Below are positions 26,705 through 36,591 of a stretch of 64,000 nucleotides of DNA, one piece after another. The notes under the pieces are model-generated. The model had not been told where the DNA came from. It was given only the letters and a program-made list of their open reading frames with translations, and searched no databases. Each line of letters opens with the position of its first letter. Positions within the stretch are counted from its first letter, which is position 1. The stretch covers positions 6,540 through 70,539 of the forward strand of contig URGS01000008.1 in NCBI GenBank assembly GCA_900547415.1. Reading direction: 5' to 3'. The position numbers and the translations under genes are program-made. The stretch is from an uncultured Phascolarctobacterium sp. (GTDB lineage Bacteria > Bacillota > Negativicutes > Acidaminococcales > Acidaminococcaceae).

Positions 26705-27106
26705 CTAAAAGCTTTTGTAAATACCAGCTTCACGTTTTTTTGATGCTGTCTTGGAAATATAGGTTCCTTTAACTACAGTAAAGCCTTTTTTCTCCAACAG
26801 GCTCATAATATATTCCAGATGAGGGCAAGGAGGCTTATGGTAGTTATCACTCACCATACAGGACGATAAGTGAATAATGACTTCCTGACCATCCTCTTGA
26901 AAGCGTCTGAGACGTTTTTTTAGATTTTCAAGCTTCACTGTAAGACCTGCTCCGCAGCAGCCACCACAGGTAAAGGACATGTAACGGGTATCTTCTGGAT
27001 AATCTGCAAATTTGCCATCTCTCGTATAGAAGGCGTGAGTGCAGTTGTAGCCAGAGCAACGCTTTTGCACCTGCTCACATTGAATAATTACAACTAGTTT
27101 GCTCAT
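26705..27106 (-). CDS. CGGC domain protein
   Basis: A 133-residue protein of the CGGC family, named for the motif seen here as TCGGCCGAG. Other cysteines (CEQVQKRCSGYNC near residue 10 and CMVSDNYHKPPCPH near 103) suggest metal or iron-sulfur binding. The function is unknown. It overlaps the end of dapA by four bases (ATGA), so it is translated with the lysine genes and falls under the same riboswitch. Confidence 0.88.
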   Translation of the reverse strand: MSKLVVIIQCEQVQKRCSGYNCTHAFYTRDGKFADYPEDTRYMSFTCGGCCGAGLTVKLENLKKRLRRFQEDGQEVIIHLSSCMVSDNYHKPPCPHLEYIMSLLEKKGFTVVKGTYISKTASKKREAGIYKSF

Positions 27107-27999
27107 TTTATAAGATTATACTCCCTTAAAACAGCATCCATTTTAGCTTCTGCATCCTTGCTGATAGGAGTCAGAGGCAAACGTGGGATACCTGCGTCAA
27201 TGCCTGTTACCTTAGTAACCGCAGATTTTACAGGAATAGGATTGCTTTCGATGAACAGGCTGCGTGCCAAAGGAATCATCTTTTTATTTAAATCAGCAGC
27301 CTCTTTTACGCGGCCGTCCTGATGAGCCTGCATAATGGATTGGAGCAGGTTGCCGCCAATATTGCCTAAAACAGAAATCAGGCCACATGCACCTACGGAG
27401 CAGAAGGGCAGAATCAGGGTATCGTCACCGCTGTAGATGCTGAAGTCCTCAGGAAGCAAACGGTATAAATCAGCAGTCTGTGCTACATTGCCAGCAGCTT
27501 CTTTAATAGCTACGATGTTTTCAAAGTCATTTGCCAGGCGTACTACAGTTTCAGGAAGAATGTTGGAGCCGGTACGTCCAGGAACATTGTATACGATAAT
27601 AGGCAGCTTGGTGCTTCTTGCAACAGCCGCAAAATGCTGATAATAGCCCTCTTGAGTAGGCTTGTTGTAGTAAGGACCAACAACAAGAAGTCCATCTACC
27701 CCAACCTCTTCAAAAGCCTGCACCAGTTCAATGGTAGAAGCAGTACAGTTAGTGCCTGCACCTGCAACGATAGGAGCACGACCGCCAATGCGTTCCTTAA
27801 TAGTACGCATAAACTGAACCTTTTCTTCAAAGTTCATGGTTGCAGCCTCACCAGTGGAGCCCTCTACGACCAGACCGTCACTGCCATTATTAATAAGCCA
27901 TTCTGCTAAATCAGCACCAGCTTCATAATTTACAGAGCCATCTTCTCTAAACGGAGAAACCATTGCTGTTAATAATCTGCCAAAATAAGTTTTTTTCAT
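27103..27999 (-). CDS. dapA: 4-hydroxy-tetrahydrodipicolinate synthase
   Basis: Condenses pyruvate with aspartate semialdehyde, the first committed step of lysine and meso-diaminopimelate synthesis. The Schiff-base lysine is in NIVAIKEAAGN (Lys166) and the catalytic tyrosine in IIVYNVPGRT (Tyr137); VEGSTGEAATM is the pyruvate-binding loop. At 298 residues it is full length. It follows lysC by 15 bases. Confidence 0.97.
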   Translation of the reverse strand: MKKTYFGRLLTAMVSPFREDGSVNYEAGADLAEWLINNGSDGLVVEGSTGEAATMNFEEKVQFMRTIKERIGGRAPIVAGAGTNCTASTIELVQAFEEVGVDGLLVVGPYYNKPTQEGYYQHFAAVARSTKLPIIVYNVPGRTGSNILPETVVRLANDFENIVAIKEAAGNVAQTADLYRLLPEDFSIYSGDDTLILPFCSVGACGLISVLGNIGGNLLQSIMQAHQDGRVKEAADLNKKMIPLARSLFIESNPIPVKSAVTKVTGIDAGIPRLPLTPISKDAEAKMDAVLREYNLIK

Positions 28000-28014
28000 T
28001 ATTAGTACCCCTCT

Positions 28015-29235
28015 TTATAGTTTAAAGGCCTTATGCAGAGCTGTTACTGCATCAATCAGGCACTCTTCTTTGATAATTGCGGAAATTGTAGTATCAGAGT
28101 CAACTGTTTGTAAAATCTGGATGTTTTTAGCAGCCAAAGCAGCTACAAAGTTAGCCATAATACCAGGCACACCACGCATTGCACTGCCTACAACAGAAAC
28201 TTTGGCACAGCCCTCGTTAACCTCGTATTTAAAATCAGTCTCATCAAGAACCTTACGGGTATGCTCAACATCGGGAGTGAATACTGCAAACATTGCTTCC
28301 TTCTCAGAAAGATTGAGACAGCCTACGCTGATTCCTGCATCAGCAAGGTCCTCGAAAAGATTGCGTCCTGCTGCCATATCTTCAGGATTAAGAGTAATGC
28401 GGAACTGAGCCAGGTCATTAATATTAGCAACACCGCTGGCATAGTTGTCATGAACATCCACCTCTGCACCACGGCAGCTGCCATGTCTGTCACTGGTAAT
28501 CAAGGTACCGGGAGCATCGCTGAATGTGGATTTTACATACATAGGTGTATTGCTGCTCATGCAGATTTCGACAGCACGAGGATGAATTACCTTTGCACCA
28601 TTGTGGGCCATTTGGCAAACCTCGGCGTAAGAAATGTTTTGAAGGATATTGGCTTCCTTGACGATGCGTGGGTCAGCAGTCATAATACCTTCAACATCAG
28701 TATAAATCTCTACAAATTCAGCCTTAAGAGCTGCACCGAGAGCTGCTGCGGAGGTGTCGCTGCCGCCTCTGCCCAGGGTGGTAAATTTGTAATTGTTTTC
28801 AGTCATACCCTGGAAGCCGCATACTACAGGAATGATACCGGATTCCAAAAGATGCATCAGATTAGAGCAGTTAATATTTTTAATGCGCGCTGCACCAAAC
28901 TGAGAGTCAGTAATAATACCAGCCTGACCACCGGTCAGAGCCATAGCGTTGATGCCAAACTTTTGCAGAGTTGCCGCCATTACGCAGGAAGAAATAATTT
29001 CACCGCAGCACATCATAGCATCCATTTCACGCACATTAACGGAAAGATTTGCTTCCTTCAAAACACCAATCAGGGTGTCAGTAGCATAGGGTGCTCCCTT
29101 ACGTCCCATAGCAGACACAACTACTACAGGAGAATAGCCCTTGCGAATGGCCTGCTGAACTTTATCCTTAACGGCGATACGTGCTTCCTCACTGGCAACA
29201 GAGGTACCACCAAATTTTTGTACAATTATCTTCAT
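28015..29235 (-). CDS. lysC: Aspartate kinase
   Basis: Phosphorylates aspartate to open the lysine/threonine/methionine branch. The kinase domain starts IIVQKFGGTSVAS and contains TTLGRGGSDTSAAALG (about residue 155). The C-terminus holds two ACT domains (about residues 268-335 and 345-406), which bind the feedback inhibitor. At 406 residues it is a monofunctional class. It lies in the lysine riboswitch operon, so it is probably the lysine-controlled isozyme. Confidence 0.96.
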   Translation of the reverse strand: MKIIVQKFGGTSVASEEARIAVKDKVQQAIRKGYSPVVVVSAMGRKGAPYATDTLIGVLKEANLSVNVREMDAMMCCGEIISSCVMAATLQKFGINAMALTGGQAGIITDSQFGAARIKNINCSNLMHLLESGIIPVVCGFQGMTENNYKFTTLGRGGSDTSAAALGAALKAEFVEIYTDVEGIMTADPRIVKEANILQNISYAEVCQMAHNGAKVIHPRAVEICMSSNTPMYVKSTFSDAPGTLITSDRHGSCRGAEVDVHDNYASGVANINDLAQFRITLNPEDMAAGRNLFEDLADAGISVGCLNLSEKEAMFAVFTPDVEHTRKVLDETDFKYEVNEGCAKVSVVGSAMRGVPGIMANFVAALAAKNIQILQTVDSDTTISAIIKEECLIDAVTALHKAFKL

Positions 29236-29299
29236 TGGAACAATCTTCCCTTCTATTGCGCTTGTTGATTTTTATCAGCAAGTGACCATCATCAGTATA

Positions 29300-30331
29300 T
29301 TAAATCCATTGATTTTTAATCATGGTTTCTGCAATCTGCAGAGTGTTGAGAGCTGCACCCTTACGAATTTGGTCGCCAACTACCCAGAGATTGAAGGTAT
29401 TAGGATTGGACTCATCACGACGGAGACGACCTACATAGCAATCGTCTTTTTCAGATGTGTATAAAGGCATGGGATAAACCTGATTTTGCGGGTCGTCCAT
29501 GAGCTGCAGACCAGGGAAGCTCTTAATAGCTTCAATCATATCAGCAAGCTCCAAATCATGCTCAAACTCAATATTTACAGATTCACTATGGCTGCGATAT
29601 ACAGGAACGCGGACAGTAGTAGCTGTAATACCCATCTTTTCATCATGGAAAATCTTCTTGGTTTCGTTGACCATCTTCATTTCTTCTTTGGAATAAAGAT
29701 TATCCAGGAAAACATCAATTTGCGGAATCAGGTTAAAGGCAATTGGATAATGCTTTTCAAGGCTTGCAGAAGGCAGAATCTTGGCTACCATTTCCTTACC
29801 TTCACTGAAGGCCTTGCATTGATCAGTCAGCTCGTCAATACCTTCCTTGCCTGCGCCGGAAACTGCCTGATAGGTAGAAACTACAATGCGTTTGATTCTT
29901 GCAAGGTCGTACAGAGGCTTCAAAGCCATTACCATAATGATGGTGGAGCAGTTAGGGTTAGCAATAATACCCTTATGCTTTAAGATATCCTCAGGATTAA
30001 CCTCTGGTACTACCAGCGGAACCTCGGGGTCCATACGGAAGGTGCTGGAGTTGTCAATTACAACGGCACCAGCCTTTACTGCATAGGGTGCGAACTCCTT
30101 GGATATGCTTCCGCCTGCAAACAGAGCTATGTCGATACCCTCAAAGGAATCCTTAGTAGCTTCCTGTACAGTGTAGGTTTTGCCCATGAATTCAATTTCC
30201 TTGCCAGCACTGCGAGCAGATGCTAAAAGACGCAGCTCAGCGAAGGGAAAATTACGCTCTTCAATCAGCTTGAGGAATTCGGTACCAACAGCACCGGTAG
30301 CACCTAAAATTGCAACATTATATTTTTTCAT
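29300..30331 (-). CDS. asd: Aspartate-semialdehyde dehydrogenase
   Basis: Reduces aspartyl phosphate to aspartate semialdehyde with NADPH. The Rossmann start VAILGATGAVGTEFL and the catalytic cysteine in GIIANPNCSTIIMV (Cys128) are clear, and the late SHSES.NIE segment is typical. At 343 residues it is full length. It lies between dapB and lysC, 64 bases from the latter. Confidence 0.97.
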   Translation of the reverse strand: MKKYNVAILGATGAVGTEFLKLIEERNFPFAELRLLASARSAGKEIEFMGKTYTVQEATKDSFEGIDIALFAGGSISKEFAPYAVKAGAVVIDNSSTFRMDPEVPLVVPEVNPEDILKHKGIIANPNCSTIIMVMALKPLYDLARIKRIVVSTYQAVSGAGKEGIDELTDQCKAFSEGKEMVAKILPSASLEKHYPIAFNLIPQIDVFLDNLYSKEEMKMVNETKKIFHDEKMGITATTVRVPVYRSHSESVNIEFEHDLELADMIEAIKSFPGLQLMDDPQNQVYPMPLYTSEKDDCYVGRLRRDESNPNTFNLWVVGDQIRKGAALNTLQIAETMIKNQWI

Positions 30332-30364
30332 ATCAATTCACGCTCTCTATCTCACAATAATCAA

Positions 30365-31138
30365 TTACAGAAGCTTATCCAAGCCATAAACAAGACCAGT
30401 ATAGTCCATAATCTTGCGGCAGCCCAGAGCTACGCCAGGCATATAGCATTCACGGCTTACGGGATCAGTGCTGATATGCAGTGTTTCACCTTGCCCGCCA
30501 AAAATTACCTCTTGAGAAGCAACATAGCCAGGCAGACGTACGCTGTGAATACGCATTCCTTCGTAGTCGCCGCCACGACAGCCTGCAATAGTCTCGTGCT
30601 CATCAGGATGGCCCTGCTTCATAGCCTTGCGGACCTCAGCAATAGCCTTAGCCGTGCTGATTGCTGTACCAGAGGGAGCATCAAGCTTATTATCGTGGTG
30701 CTTTTCGATAATCTCCACATTTGGGAAATATTTAGCAGCCTCGCAGGCAAGCTTCATCATCACAACTGCACCCATTGCGAAGTTAGATGCAATAAGTACT
30801 GATGTATTATTGGCCTTAGCCAGCTCGTCTACTTCCTTAAGGTCCTCCTCAGAAAAGCCTGTAGTACCAACTACTGCATGAACTCCTAAAGGAAGCATAG
30901 TGCGCAGATTATCCATAACAACTGCAGGACGGGTAAAATCAACAACAACATCTGGTTGTACCTCTTTAATAGCAGCAGCCAAATCTGTACCTACTGTCAC
31001 TACAGCATCGCCATTGGGTACCTGACCAGTCTTAATATCAACTGCGCCAACTAATTCTAAATCAGCTTCGGCAGCAACCTTTTTACATACCTCGCTGCCC
31101 ATTCTGCCAAGAGCACCGTTAACTAAAACCTTAATCAT
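30365..31138 (-). CDS. dapB: 4-hydroxy-tetrahydrodipicolinate reductase
   Basis: Second enzyme of the diaminopimelate branch. The nucleotide-binding GALGRMGSEV at the N-terminus and EIIEKHHDNKLDAPSGTA, with the catalytic histidine and lysine, are intact. At 257 residues it is normal. It is the first gene after the lysine riboswitch and its terminator. Confidence 0.97.
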   Translation of the reverse strand: MIKVLVNGALGRMGSEVCKKVAAEADLELVGAVDIKTGQVPNGDAVVTVGTDLAAAIKEVQPDVVVDFTRPAVVMDNLRTMLPLGVHAVVGTTGFSEEDLKEVDELAKANNTSVLIASNFAMGAVVMMKLACEAAKYFPNVEIIEKHHDNKLDAPSGTAISTAKAIAEVRKAMKQGHPDEHETIAGCRGGDYEGMRIHSVRLPGYVASQEVIFGGQGETLHISTDPVSRECYMPGVALGCRKIMDYTGLVYGLDKLL

Positions 31139-31175
31139 TCTTCTTCACTCCTTGGGACCAAATCCTTCTTAATGA

Positions 31176-31207
31176 TAAAAAAACCGTTGAGATGGTATCT
31201 CAACGGT
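31176..31207 (-). terminator. Riboswitch-controlled terminator ahead of dapB
   Basis: A perfect 11-base-pair stem ACCGTTGAGAT / ATCTCAACGGT (31183-31193 with 31197-31207), three-base loop, then seven Ts on the minus strand. It lies between the lysine aptamer and dapB and ends 37 bases before the start codon. Lysine binding should favour it. Confidence 0.92.
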
Positions 31208-31230
31208 AAACATACATGTAATACCAATGT

Positions 31231-31391
31231 CGAGATAGCCCTCCGCTGCAACTGCAGCGACAGTCCGACAGCTATTCGCTGTCAGCCCAGCACAACAGCA
31301 TGGCTGCTGCTGCACTTCGGCGTAGGCCCTTTCCCCTGCTTCTTCACTCCCGCTCCACAGGCTACTATTGCTTTCCGCGCCTCTATCTTAA
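31231..31391 (-). promoter_or_regulatory. Lysine riboswitch (L box)
   Basis: On the minus strand the leader has the L-box hallmarks: AGATAGAGGCGCG at the 5' side, GAAAGGGCCTACGCCGAA, GCTGGGCTGACAG, GGACTGTCGCTGCAG and the 3' closing GGAGGGCTATCT, which pairs with AGATAG to form P1. A terminator follows, so it works by premature termination when lysine is high. It heads dapB-asd-lysC-dapA-CGGC, which agrees with its ligand. Confidence 0.92.
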
Positions 31392-31409
31392 TGGTTTAAT
31401 ATTGGTATG

Positions 31410-31438
31410 ATTATAGTATCCTAAATAAAGTTTGTCAA
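31410..31438 (-). promoter_or_regulatory. Consensus sigma-A promoter of the lysine operon
   Basis: Perfect TTGACA (31433-31438) and TATAAT (31410-31415) on the minus strand, 17 bases apart. Transcription would start about ten bases before the riboswitch P1 stem. Confidence 0.93.
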
Positions 31439-31547
31439 ATACATTCGTTCATAAAAATTTAACTTGCTTTATTTTGTACAGTTTTTACATAATACTTTAC
31501 TCGCCAAGGCTTTCCATCTAAGTAATCTAGCTTAACCGTTTTATTAT

Positions 31548-32000
31548 TTATTTGCTGGTACTGCCAAAACCGCCGCCTCGAACTGCCTTTTCAGATTTGT
31601 CATCGTCGTCAGCAAGCAAATAGTTATAGAAGATACCTTGAGCAACACATTCGCCCTTTTTTAGTAAAATATTTTCCTCGCTCATATTCATCATGGCCAG
31701 CATGATGTGCCCCTCATTATCAGGGTTATTATAATAATCAGCATCAATGATGCCTACGTTGTTTACTAATTGAATTTGCTTTTTCACAGCCATACTGCTG
31801 CGAATATGCATACCCAGGTATTCCCCCTCCTGCATATAAGCCTTAATGCCGGTAGGAACAAGCTTAAATACACCTGGTTCAAGTACTACGTCCTCAGGAA
31901 CGCAAAAATCATAGCCTGCGCTGAATTTAGTTTTGCGCACTGGCATGGGGAAATCATTATTAGCATATTTAGAAATCTTTTCAAAGCCACGAAGCTTCAT
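31548..32000 (-). CDS. dut: dUTP diphosphatase
   Basis: Hydrolyses dUTP to dUMP, keeping uracil out of DNA. The five trimeric dUTPase motifs are present: SAGYDF, RSSMAVK, GIIDADYYNN, GECVAQGIF and the C-terminal RGGGFGSTSK. At 150 residues it is normal. The start is the ATG at 32000, with AGGAGG six bases upstream. It lies after the pnp terminator, so it may have its own promoter in the short gap or rely on read-through. Confidence 0.93.
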   Translation of the reverse strand: MKLRGFEKISKYANNDFPMPVRKTKFSAGYDFCVPEDVVLEPGVFKLVPTGIKAYMQEGEYLGMHIRSSMAVKKQIQLVNNVGIIDADYYNNPDNEGHIMLAMMNMSEENILLKKGECVAQGIFYNYLLADDDDKSEKAVRGGGFGSTSK

Positions 32001-32035
32001 GGGCAACCTCCTAGTTATCTACGTTCACCTACAAT

Positions 32036-32065
32036 ATAAAAAGGCAGAGGACTAGCCTCTGCCTT
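32036..32065 (-). terminator. Intrinsic terminator after pnp
   Basis: Perfect ten-base-pair stem AAGGCAGAGG / CCTCTGCCTT (32041-32050 with 32056-32065), five-base loop, T run on the minus strand. Confidence 0.9.
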
Positions 32066-32155
32066 AATTTACTAAGCCTTTTGCCAGACACTAGCAGTGA
32101 ACCATATTAAAAATATCGTCAATACGTACTACTGTCATTCACAGCGGGAAAACAA

Positions 32156-34243
32156 TTATTTGCTCATACCCTTGGTCAGAACTGCTTTACGGGACAGGTT
32201 AATGCGGCCTTTGTTGTCAATTTCAGTTACCTTAACAACAATTTCGTCGCCTACGGAAACAACATCTTCAACCTTTTCTACGCGCTCAGTAGACAGTTGA
32301 GAAATGTGAACCAGACCTTCCTTGCCAGGCAGAATTTCAACAAATGCACCGAAATTCATCAGACGGGTAACCTTGCCAGTGTAGATTTTACCAGGCTCAG
32401 CTTCAGCAGTGATGCCGTTGATAATATCAATAGCCTTGTTAGCAGCTTCGGTATTAACTGCAGCGATGAAGATTTTACCGCTGTCATCAATATCGATCTT
32501 AGCACCGGTTTCGTCAACAATTTTCTTAATGGTTTTACCGCCAGGTCCGATAACCTTGCTGATTTTATCAGGATCAACACTGATGGTGGTAATCTTCGGA
32601 GCATAAGGAGACAGCTCTTGACGAGGCTCGCTGATGCATTCCATCATTTTGCCCATGATGAATTCGCGGCCGCGTTTAGCTTGTGCCAGTGCTTGAGTGA
32701 AGATATCCTTGTTGATACCGTCAATCTTAATATCCATTTGGATTGCGGTAATACCCTTTTCGGTACCAGCAACCTTGAAGTCCATATCGCCCAGAGCATC
32801 CTCCAGACCTTGGATATCAGTCAGTATGGTGAAGTATTCGCCGTCTTTAACCAGGCCCATAGCAACACCAGCAACAGGTGCTTTAATAGGTACGCCAGCA
32901 TCCATCAGAGACAGAGTGCTTGCGCATACGCTGCCCATGGAGGAAGAACCATTGGATTCCAGAACCTCGGATACCAGACGGATTGCATACGGGAACTCTT
33001 CTTCAGAAGGAATAACCGGACGCAGAGCACGCTCAGCCAAAGCACCGTGACCAATTTCACGACGACCGGGGCTGCGCAGCGGTTTGGTCTCGCCTACAGA
33101 ATACGGCGGGAAGTTATAGTGATGGATATAACGTTTGGTTTCTTCTGCGCCAAGACCGTCAAGAATTTGAGCTTCACGGAGCGGAGCCAGAGCCAATACG
33201 TTCAGGATTTGAGTTTGACCGCGGGTAAAGAGAGAGCTGCCATGAGGACGAGCCAGCAGACCTACCTCGCAGGTTACAGGACGTACTTCGTCCAGTTGAC
33301 GGCCATCAGGACGGATTTTGTCAACGGAGATGGTACGACGAACAATCTTTTTAACCAGTTTTTGAGTGATGTAAGCAACATCAGCTGCATTATCAGGATA
33401 TTTATCCAGGAATACTTCTGCGATTTCAGCTTTAACCTTTGCTACGTTTTCTTCGCGCTCCAGTTTGTTAGCGTCCATCAGGGCATCTTTCAGCTTTTGA
33501 GAGCCGTATTCTTCGATTTCAGCTACCAGCTCAGCAGGAGGAGCATAGTAAGGAACTTCCATCTTCTCTTTGCCGATTTCAGCAACGATTTTTTCTTGGA
33601 ACTCAACCAGCTCTTTGATTACGCCATGACCAAACCAGATTGCGTCCAGCATGGTTTCTTCGGATACTTCTTGTGCGCCAGCCTCAACCATGAGGATTGC
33701 GTCCTTAGTACCTGCAACAGCCAGGTTCAGCTCGCTGATTTTGCTTTGCTCAACAGTAGGGTTAACAATGAACTGACCATCGATAAGACCTACACGAACG
33801 CCTGCAATAGGACCTTCGAAGGGAATATCAGAAATGGACAGTGCGCAGGATGCGCCAATCATAGCAGGCATATCAGGTGCATTGTCAGGATCAACAGACA
33901 CAGCAGTAGCAACGATTTGAACATCGTTGTGATAGCCTTCGGGGAACATAGGACGAATAGGACGGTCAATGAGACGGCTGGTCAGGATAGCCTGCTCACT
34001 GGGACGACCTTCGCGCTTAATAAAGCCACCGGGAATCTTACCTACGGCATACATTTTTTCTTCAAAATCTACGGTCAACGGGAAAAAGTCAACGCCCTCA
34101 CGAGGGGTTTTGGTACCGGTAACAGCTACTACTACTGCAGTGTCACCATAACGAACTAAAACAGCGCCATTTGCTTGTTTTGCAATCTTGCCAGCTTCAA
34201 TAGTAAGAGTTCTGCCGCCAAGATCCATGCTGTAACTATGCAT
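32156..34243 (-). CDS. pnp: Polyribonucleotide nucleotidyltransferase (PNPase)
   Basis: Phosphorolytic 3'-5' exoribonuclease of mRNA decay. Two RNase PH cores are separated by a helical domain, followed by a KH domain ([21 protein letters not shown]) and an S1 domain ([20 protein letters not shown]). The active-site regions [18 protein letters not shown] and [19 protein letters not shown] are intact. At 695 residues it is full length. AAGGAGG precedes the ATG. rpsO, a common upstream neighbour, is not adjacent. Confidence 0.98.
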   Translation of the reverse strand: MHSYSMDLGGRTLTIEAGKIAKQANGAVLVRYGDTAVVVAVTGTKTPREGVDFFPLTVDFEEKMYAVGKIPGGFIKREGRPSEQAILTSRLIDRPIRPMFPEGYHNDVQIVATAVSVDPDNAPDMPAMIGASCALSISDIPFEGPIAGVRVGLIDGQFIVNPTVEQSKISELNLAVAGTKDAILMVEAGAQEVSEETMLDAIWFGHGVIKELVEFQEKIVAEIGKEKMEVPYYAPPAELVAEIEEYGSQKLKDALMDANKLEREENVAKVKAEIAEVFLDKYPDNAADVAYITQKLVKKIVRRTISVDKIRPDGRQLDEVRPVTCEVGLLARPHGSSLFTRGQTQILNVLALAPLREAQILDGLGAEETKRYIHHYNFPPYSVGETKPLRSPGRREIGHGALAERALRPVIPSEEEFPYAIRLVSEVLESNGSSSMGSVCASTLSLMDAGVPIKAPVAGVAMGLVKDGEYFTILTDIQGLEDALGDMDFKVAGTEKGITAIQMDIKIDGINKDIFTQALAQAKRGREFIMGKMMECISEPRQELSPYAPKITTISVDPDKISKVIGPGGKTIKKIVDETGAKIDIDDSGKIFIAAVNTEAANKAIDIINGITAEAEPGKIYTGKVTRLMNFGAFVEILPGKEGLVHISQLSTERVEKVEDVVSVGDEIVVKVTEIDNKGRINLSRKAVLTKGMSK

Positions 34244-34403
34244 GATATTGCCTCCTTAAATTTTCAACATTTGGTGTACCCGACTACTATTCGACATAAA
34301 TTGATAAATTCCTTTTAAATTATCTTTAAAATGTGAACTTTATGTGAATTTTAATCAAAATATATATTTCCGCAGCTTTTTTGTCTAAAAAACAAGTTTT
34401 GCA

Positions 34404-34445
34404 ATAAAACCACTGCCTATCAGCATAGGCTGACCAGCAGTTTTC
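34404..34445 (-). terminator. Probable terminator after the zinc-ribbon gene
   Basis: A two-part stem (ACTGC/GCAGT outside, TCAGC/GCTGA inside, with a small internal loop) at 34412-34441, followed by GGTTTTATT on the minus strand. Confidence 0.6.
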
Positions 34446-34467
34446 GCCTATTTCTTAGCTCAAAATG

Positions 34468-34875
34468 CTACATAAATAAACGTAAAACAAAGACTACTAC
34501 AGCACCGATGGCTGCAAAAATCAGGAATGTAGGCAGCAGGAAGAAGAACAGAGCCAAAATACCGCCTAATATAAGCAGAGTCATCAAAAGACCGCTACCA
34601 CAGCCAAAGTGATGCACCTTAATGCCGGTGTTGACACGCTGTCCTCTGTAGGTCTCCTGCTCATAAGAGCCTCTTTCATATTCTCTCTCCTGCTCTCTTT
34701 GGTTTTTGGGGGATGCTGAAGATGAACTGCTGCCATCCTCCTCTATGGTAACACCATCAAAGGTGTCTCGTTCTTGGGGAGTTAAAACCTTAGCGTCTAT
34801 TTTAAACTGGTAGTGGCAATACGGGCATTCGGCAGTACCAGGACTAACCTCCCGTCCGCAAAAATCACATTTCAT
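34468..34875 (-). CDS. Zinc-ribbon membrane protein of unknown function
   Basis: A 135-residue protein. The N-terminus MKCDFCGREVSPGTAECPYC is a CxxC-CxxC zinc ribbon. A low-complexity polar stretch (Ser, Arg, Glu; residues about 48-80) follows, and the C-terminus from residue 95 is one or two transmembrane helices. The start has AAGGAGG upstream. It lies 51 bases after the 515-residue unknown gene and probably shares its transcript. Confidence 0.75.
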   Translation of the reverse strand: MKCDFCGREVSPGTAECPYCHYQFKIDAKVLTPQERDTFDGVTIEEDGSSSSSASPKNQREQEREYERGSYEQETYRGQRVNTGIKVHHFGCGSGLLMTLLILGGILALFFFLLPTFLIFAAIGAVVVFVLRLFM

Positions 34876-34926
34876 AAGTTATCCTCCTTACAAAAGAATC
34901 TTACTTAAACTTCAGCTACTGCTCCC

Positions 34927-36474
34927 TTACTGCAATGCCATCAGCAGCAGCCCCTCCTCATTGACATAGCGGGGGTCATGGGTTTCAATAGCAAGAACCT
35001 CCTTCATGCTCTGACTGGCACGCTTAATAGCATCTATAGGAACAAACTCACAGATTTCTGATATTTTTCCTATATCATAGGTATAAACACAGTTCAGCTC
35101 TGTGAAGGTGTATAAGGCTGCTGCAGTCCACACCTCAGGCAGTATTGCCTTTTCGCCTGTAAGGTGCTTGTAGTCGCTCCAAAGAGTTTGCACCAGACGT
35201 ACGTCCAAAGATGAGAAGGAATAGGAAAGCATAGCCTTTTTCAGCTTATTGCTTACCTTATCATCTAATATAGGCTGTGCCTTGTAGCTATTAACCTTGG
35301 TTTTATAGTCAAAGCGGTCCATACGAACATAGCGTGAATAAATAGTAATAGCGTGACGCATGAAAATCGGAAAATCAGCTACAAATTCATTCCAGCTCAA
35401 ATCGTTTTCATAGCGCACTGCAACCCAGCTTTTAGCTCTTTCCAGAATATCGTATAAAACCTTTTTGGAGCTTGGCTTCGTGTAGTGACCGCGAACCACG
35501 CTGAGGGTAATGGATTTATTGTAGAACAGATGTCCTAAGAAAAGCATACCCTTATACTCATCGATGCTTTCCAAATCCATGAGGATAGCATAATCCTCAC
35601 CGGTGAGAAAATTACGACAGCGAACAATCCCCTGCTCTATAGGCTCCTCAATGGAGAAAAGCACCAGCTCCGCCTTAAGCAGCTCCCTGAGCATATCAAT
35701 AAGAGAGCTGTCCTCAATTTTCACCTTGCCTGCAACAGCAAGCTCATAGTAAACCTGCAGCGGAGTTTTATAAACATCAAGCATATGGTAATCAAGGATA
35801 AAATACTCCCAAAAGCTTTTTTCGAACTCAGCCTTCTGCTCCTCGTCATCAAATTCAGCTATGGACATATAGTCGCCAAACATATATCTTGCTCTAGCAA
35901 TATCCTTTTTATACTTAGCTTCTTTGATAAAGTAATTGCAGACACTGTTAATGGTTTTATCAACCAGATTGCCAATATTAAAGTAAACCTTTTCCGGCAA
36001 ATCCTGTGCACTTACTTCATCATAGGCTTCAAAGCCCGGCAAAAAATTACCATCTGCATCAATGACAGTAATACTGTCATCCTCAGTATCCATTAAAAGG
36101 TCAAGGGCATCAAGAGGAGCTCCTACATTGCTGACCTTTTTCTTTTTGGCCATATACTGGTAAAAGCCTGATAAATCGTAAATAAAGGTAGTAATACGAT
36201 TATAATCAGCCTTAAATCCGGAAATGTTGCGGGCACACCAAGCAATGCAGTCCACAATATCCTCGCCGTTCAAATCACCGATATATGCCTCAGTATGACC
36301 TACATAGAGACAAAAGCAGTTGATATTGTCCCAAATGTCCAGCAGTTCCTCGTCCTCTGCACCCTCCCAGGTACGGGCACGCAAATAGCCTTCAGCATCA
36401 CGCTGAGACAGGATTTCATTCCAGCCCGGGTCATGCTCGTAGAAGGCCTCTATTAAATCAAATACATTATCCAT
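34927..36474 (-). CDS. Unknown 515-residue acidic protein
   Basis: I do not recognise this protein. It is soluble, rich in Asp, Glu, Tyr and Leu, and has no signal peptide or membrane segment. The N-terminal 120 residues (FYEHDPGWNEILSQ ... ISGFKADYNRITTFIYDLSGFYQY) resemble an all-helical scaffold, and a DTEDDSITVIDADGNFLPGFE stretch near residue 128 may be an acidic linker. The rest is mainly helical. It has its own upstream region with TATAAT (minus strand, near 36504) and is followed by a zinc-ribbon membrane protein. Confidence 0.7.
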   Translation of the reverse strand: MDNVFDLIEAFYEHDPGWNEILSQRDAEGYLRARTWEGAEDEELLDIWDNINCFCLYVGHTEAYIGDLNGEDIVDCIAWCARNISGFKADYNRITTFIYDLSGFYQYMAKKKKVSNVGAPLDALDLLMDTEDDSITVIDADGNFLPGFEAYDEVSAQDLPEKVYFNIGNLVDKTINSVCNYFIKEAKYKKDIARARYMFGDYMSIAEFDDEEQKAEFEKSFWEYFILDYHMLDVYKTPLQVYYELAVAGKVKIEDSSLIDMLRELLKAELVLFSIEEPIEQGIVRCRNFLTGEDYAILMDLESIDEYKGMLFLGHLFYNKSITLSVVRGHYTKPSSKKVLYDILERAKSWVAVRYENDLSWNEFVADFPIFMRHAITIYSRYVRMDRFDYKTKVNSYKAQPILDDKVSNKLKKAMLSYSFSSLDVRLVQTLWSDYKHLTGEKAILPEVWTAAALYTFTELNCVYTYDIGKISEICEFVPIDAIKRASQSMKEVLAIETHDPRYVNEEGLLLMALQ

Positions 36475-36542
36475 ATACTACACCATTTCTTTCTTTGTGA
36501 TTTATTATAACACATCTTTGTGTCAGACAAATGTCTTTTTAA

Positions 36543-36581
36543 CAAAAAACACCTTTGACGAAAGTTACTTCATCAAAGGCG
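36543..36581 (-). terminator. Intrinsic terminator after larC
   Basis: Stem CGCCTTTGATGAAG / CTTTCGTCAAAGGTG with one mismatch and a G-T pair (about 36550-36581), followed by TTTTTTG on the minus strand. It lies ten bases past the larC2 stop. Confidence 0.82.
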
Positions 36582-36591
36582 TCTATCGGTA

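Noticed and set aside
32297..34159. 620-codon plus-strand open frame
   Set aside because: It is the shadow of pnp on the opposite strand; composition is coding-mirror and no family features appear.
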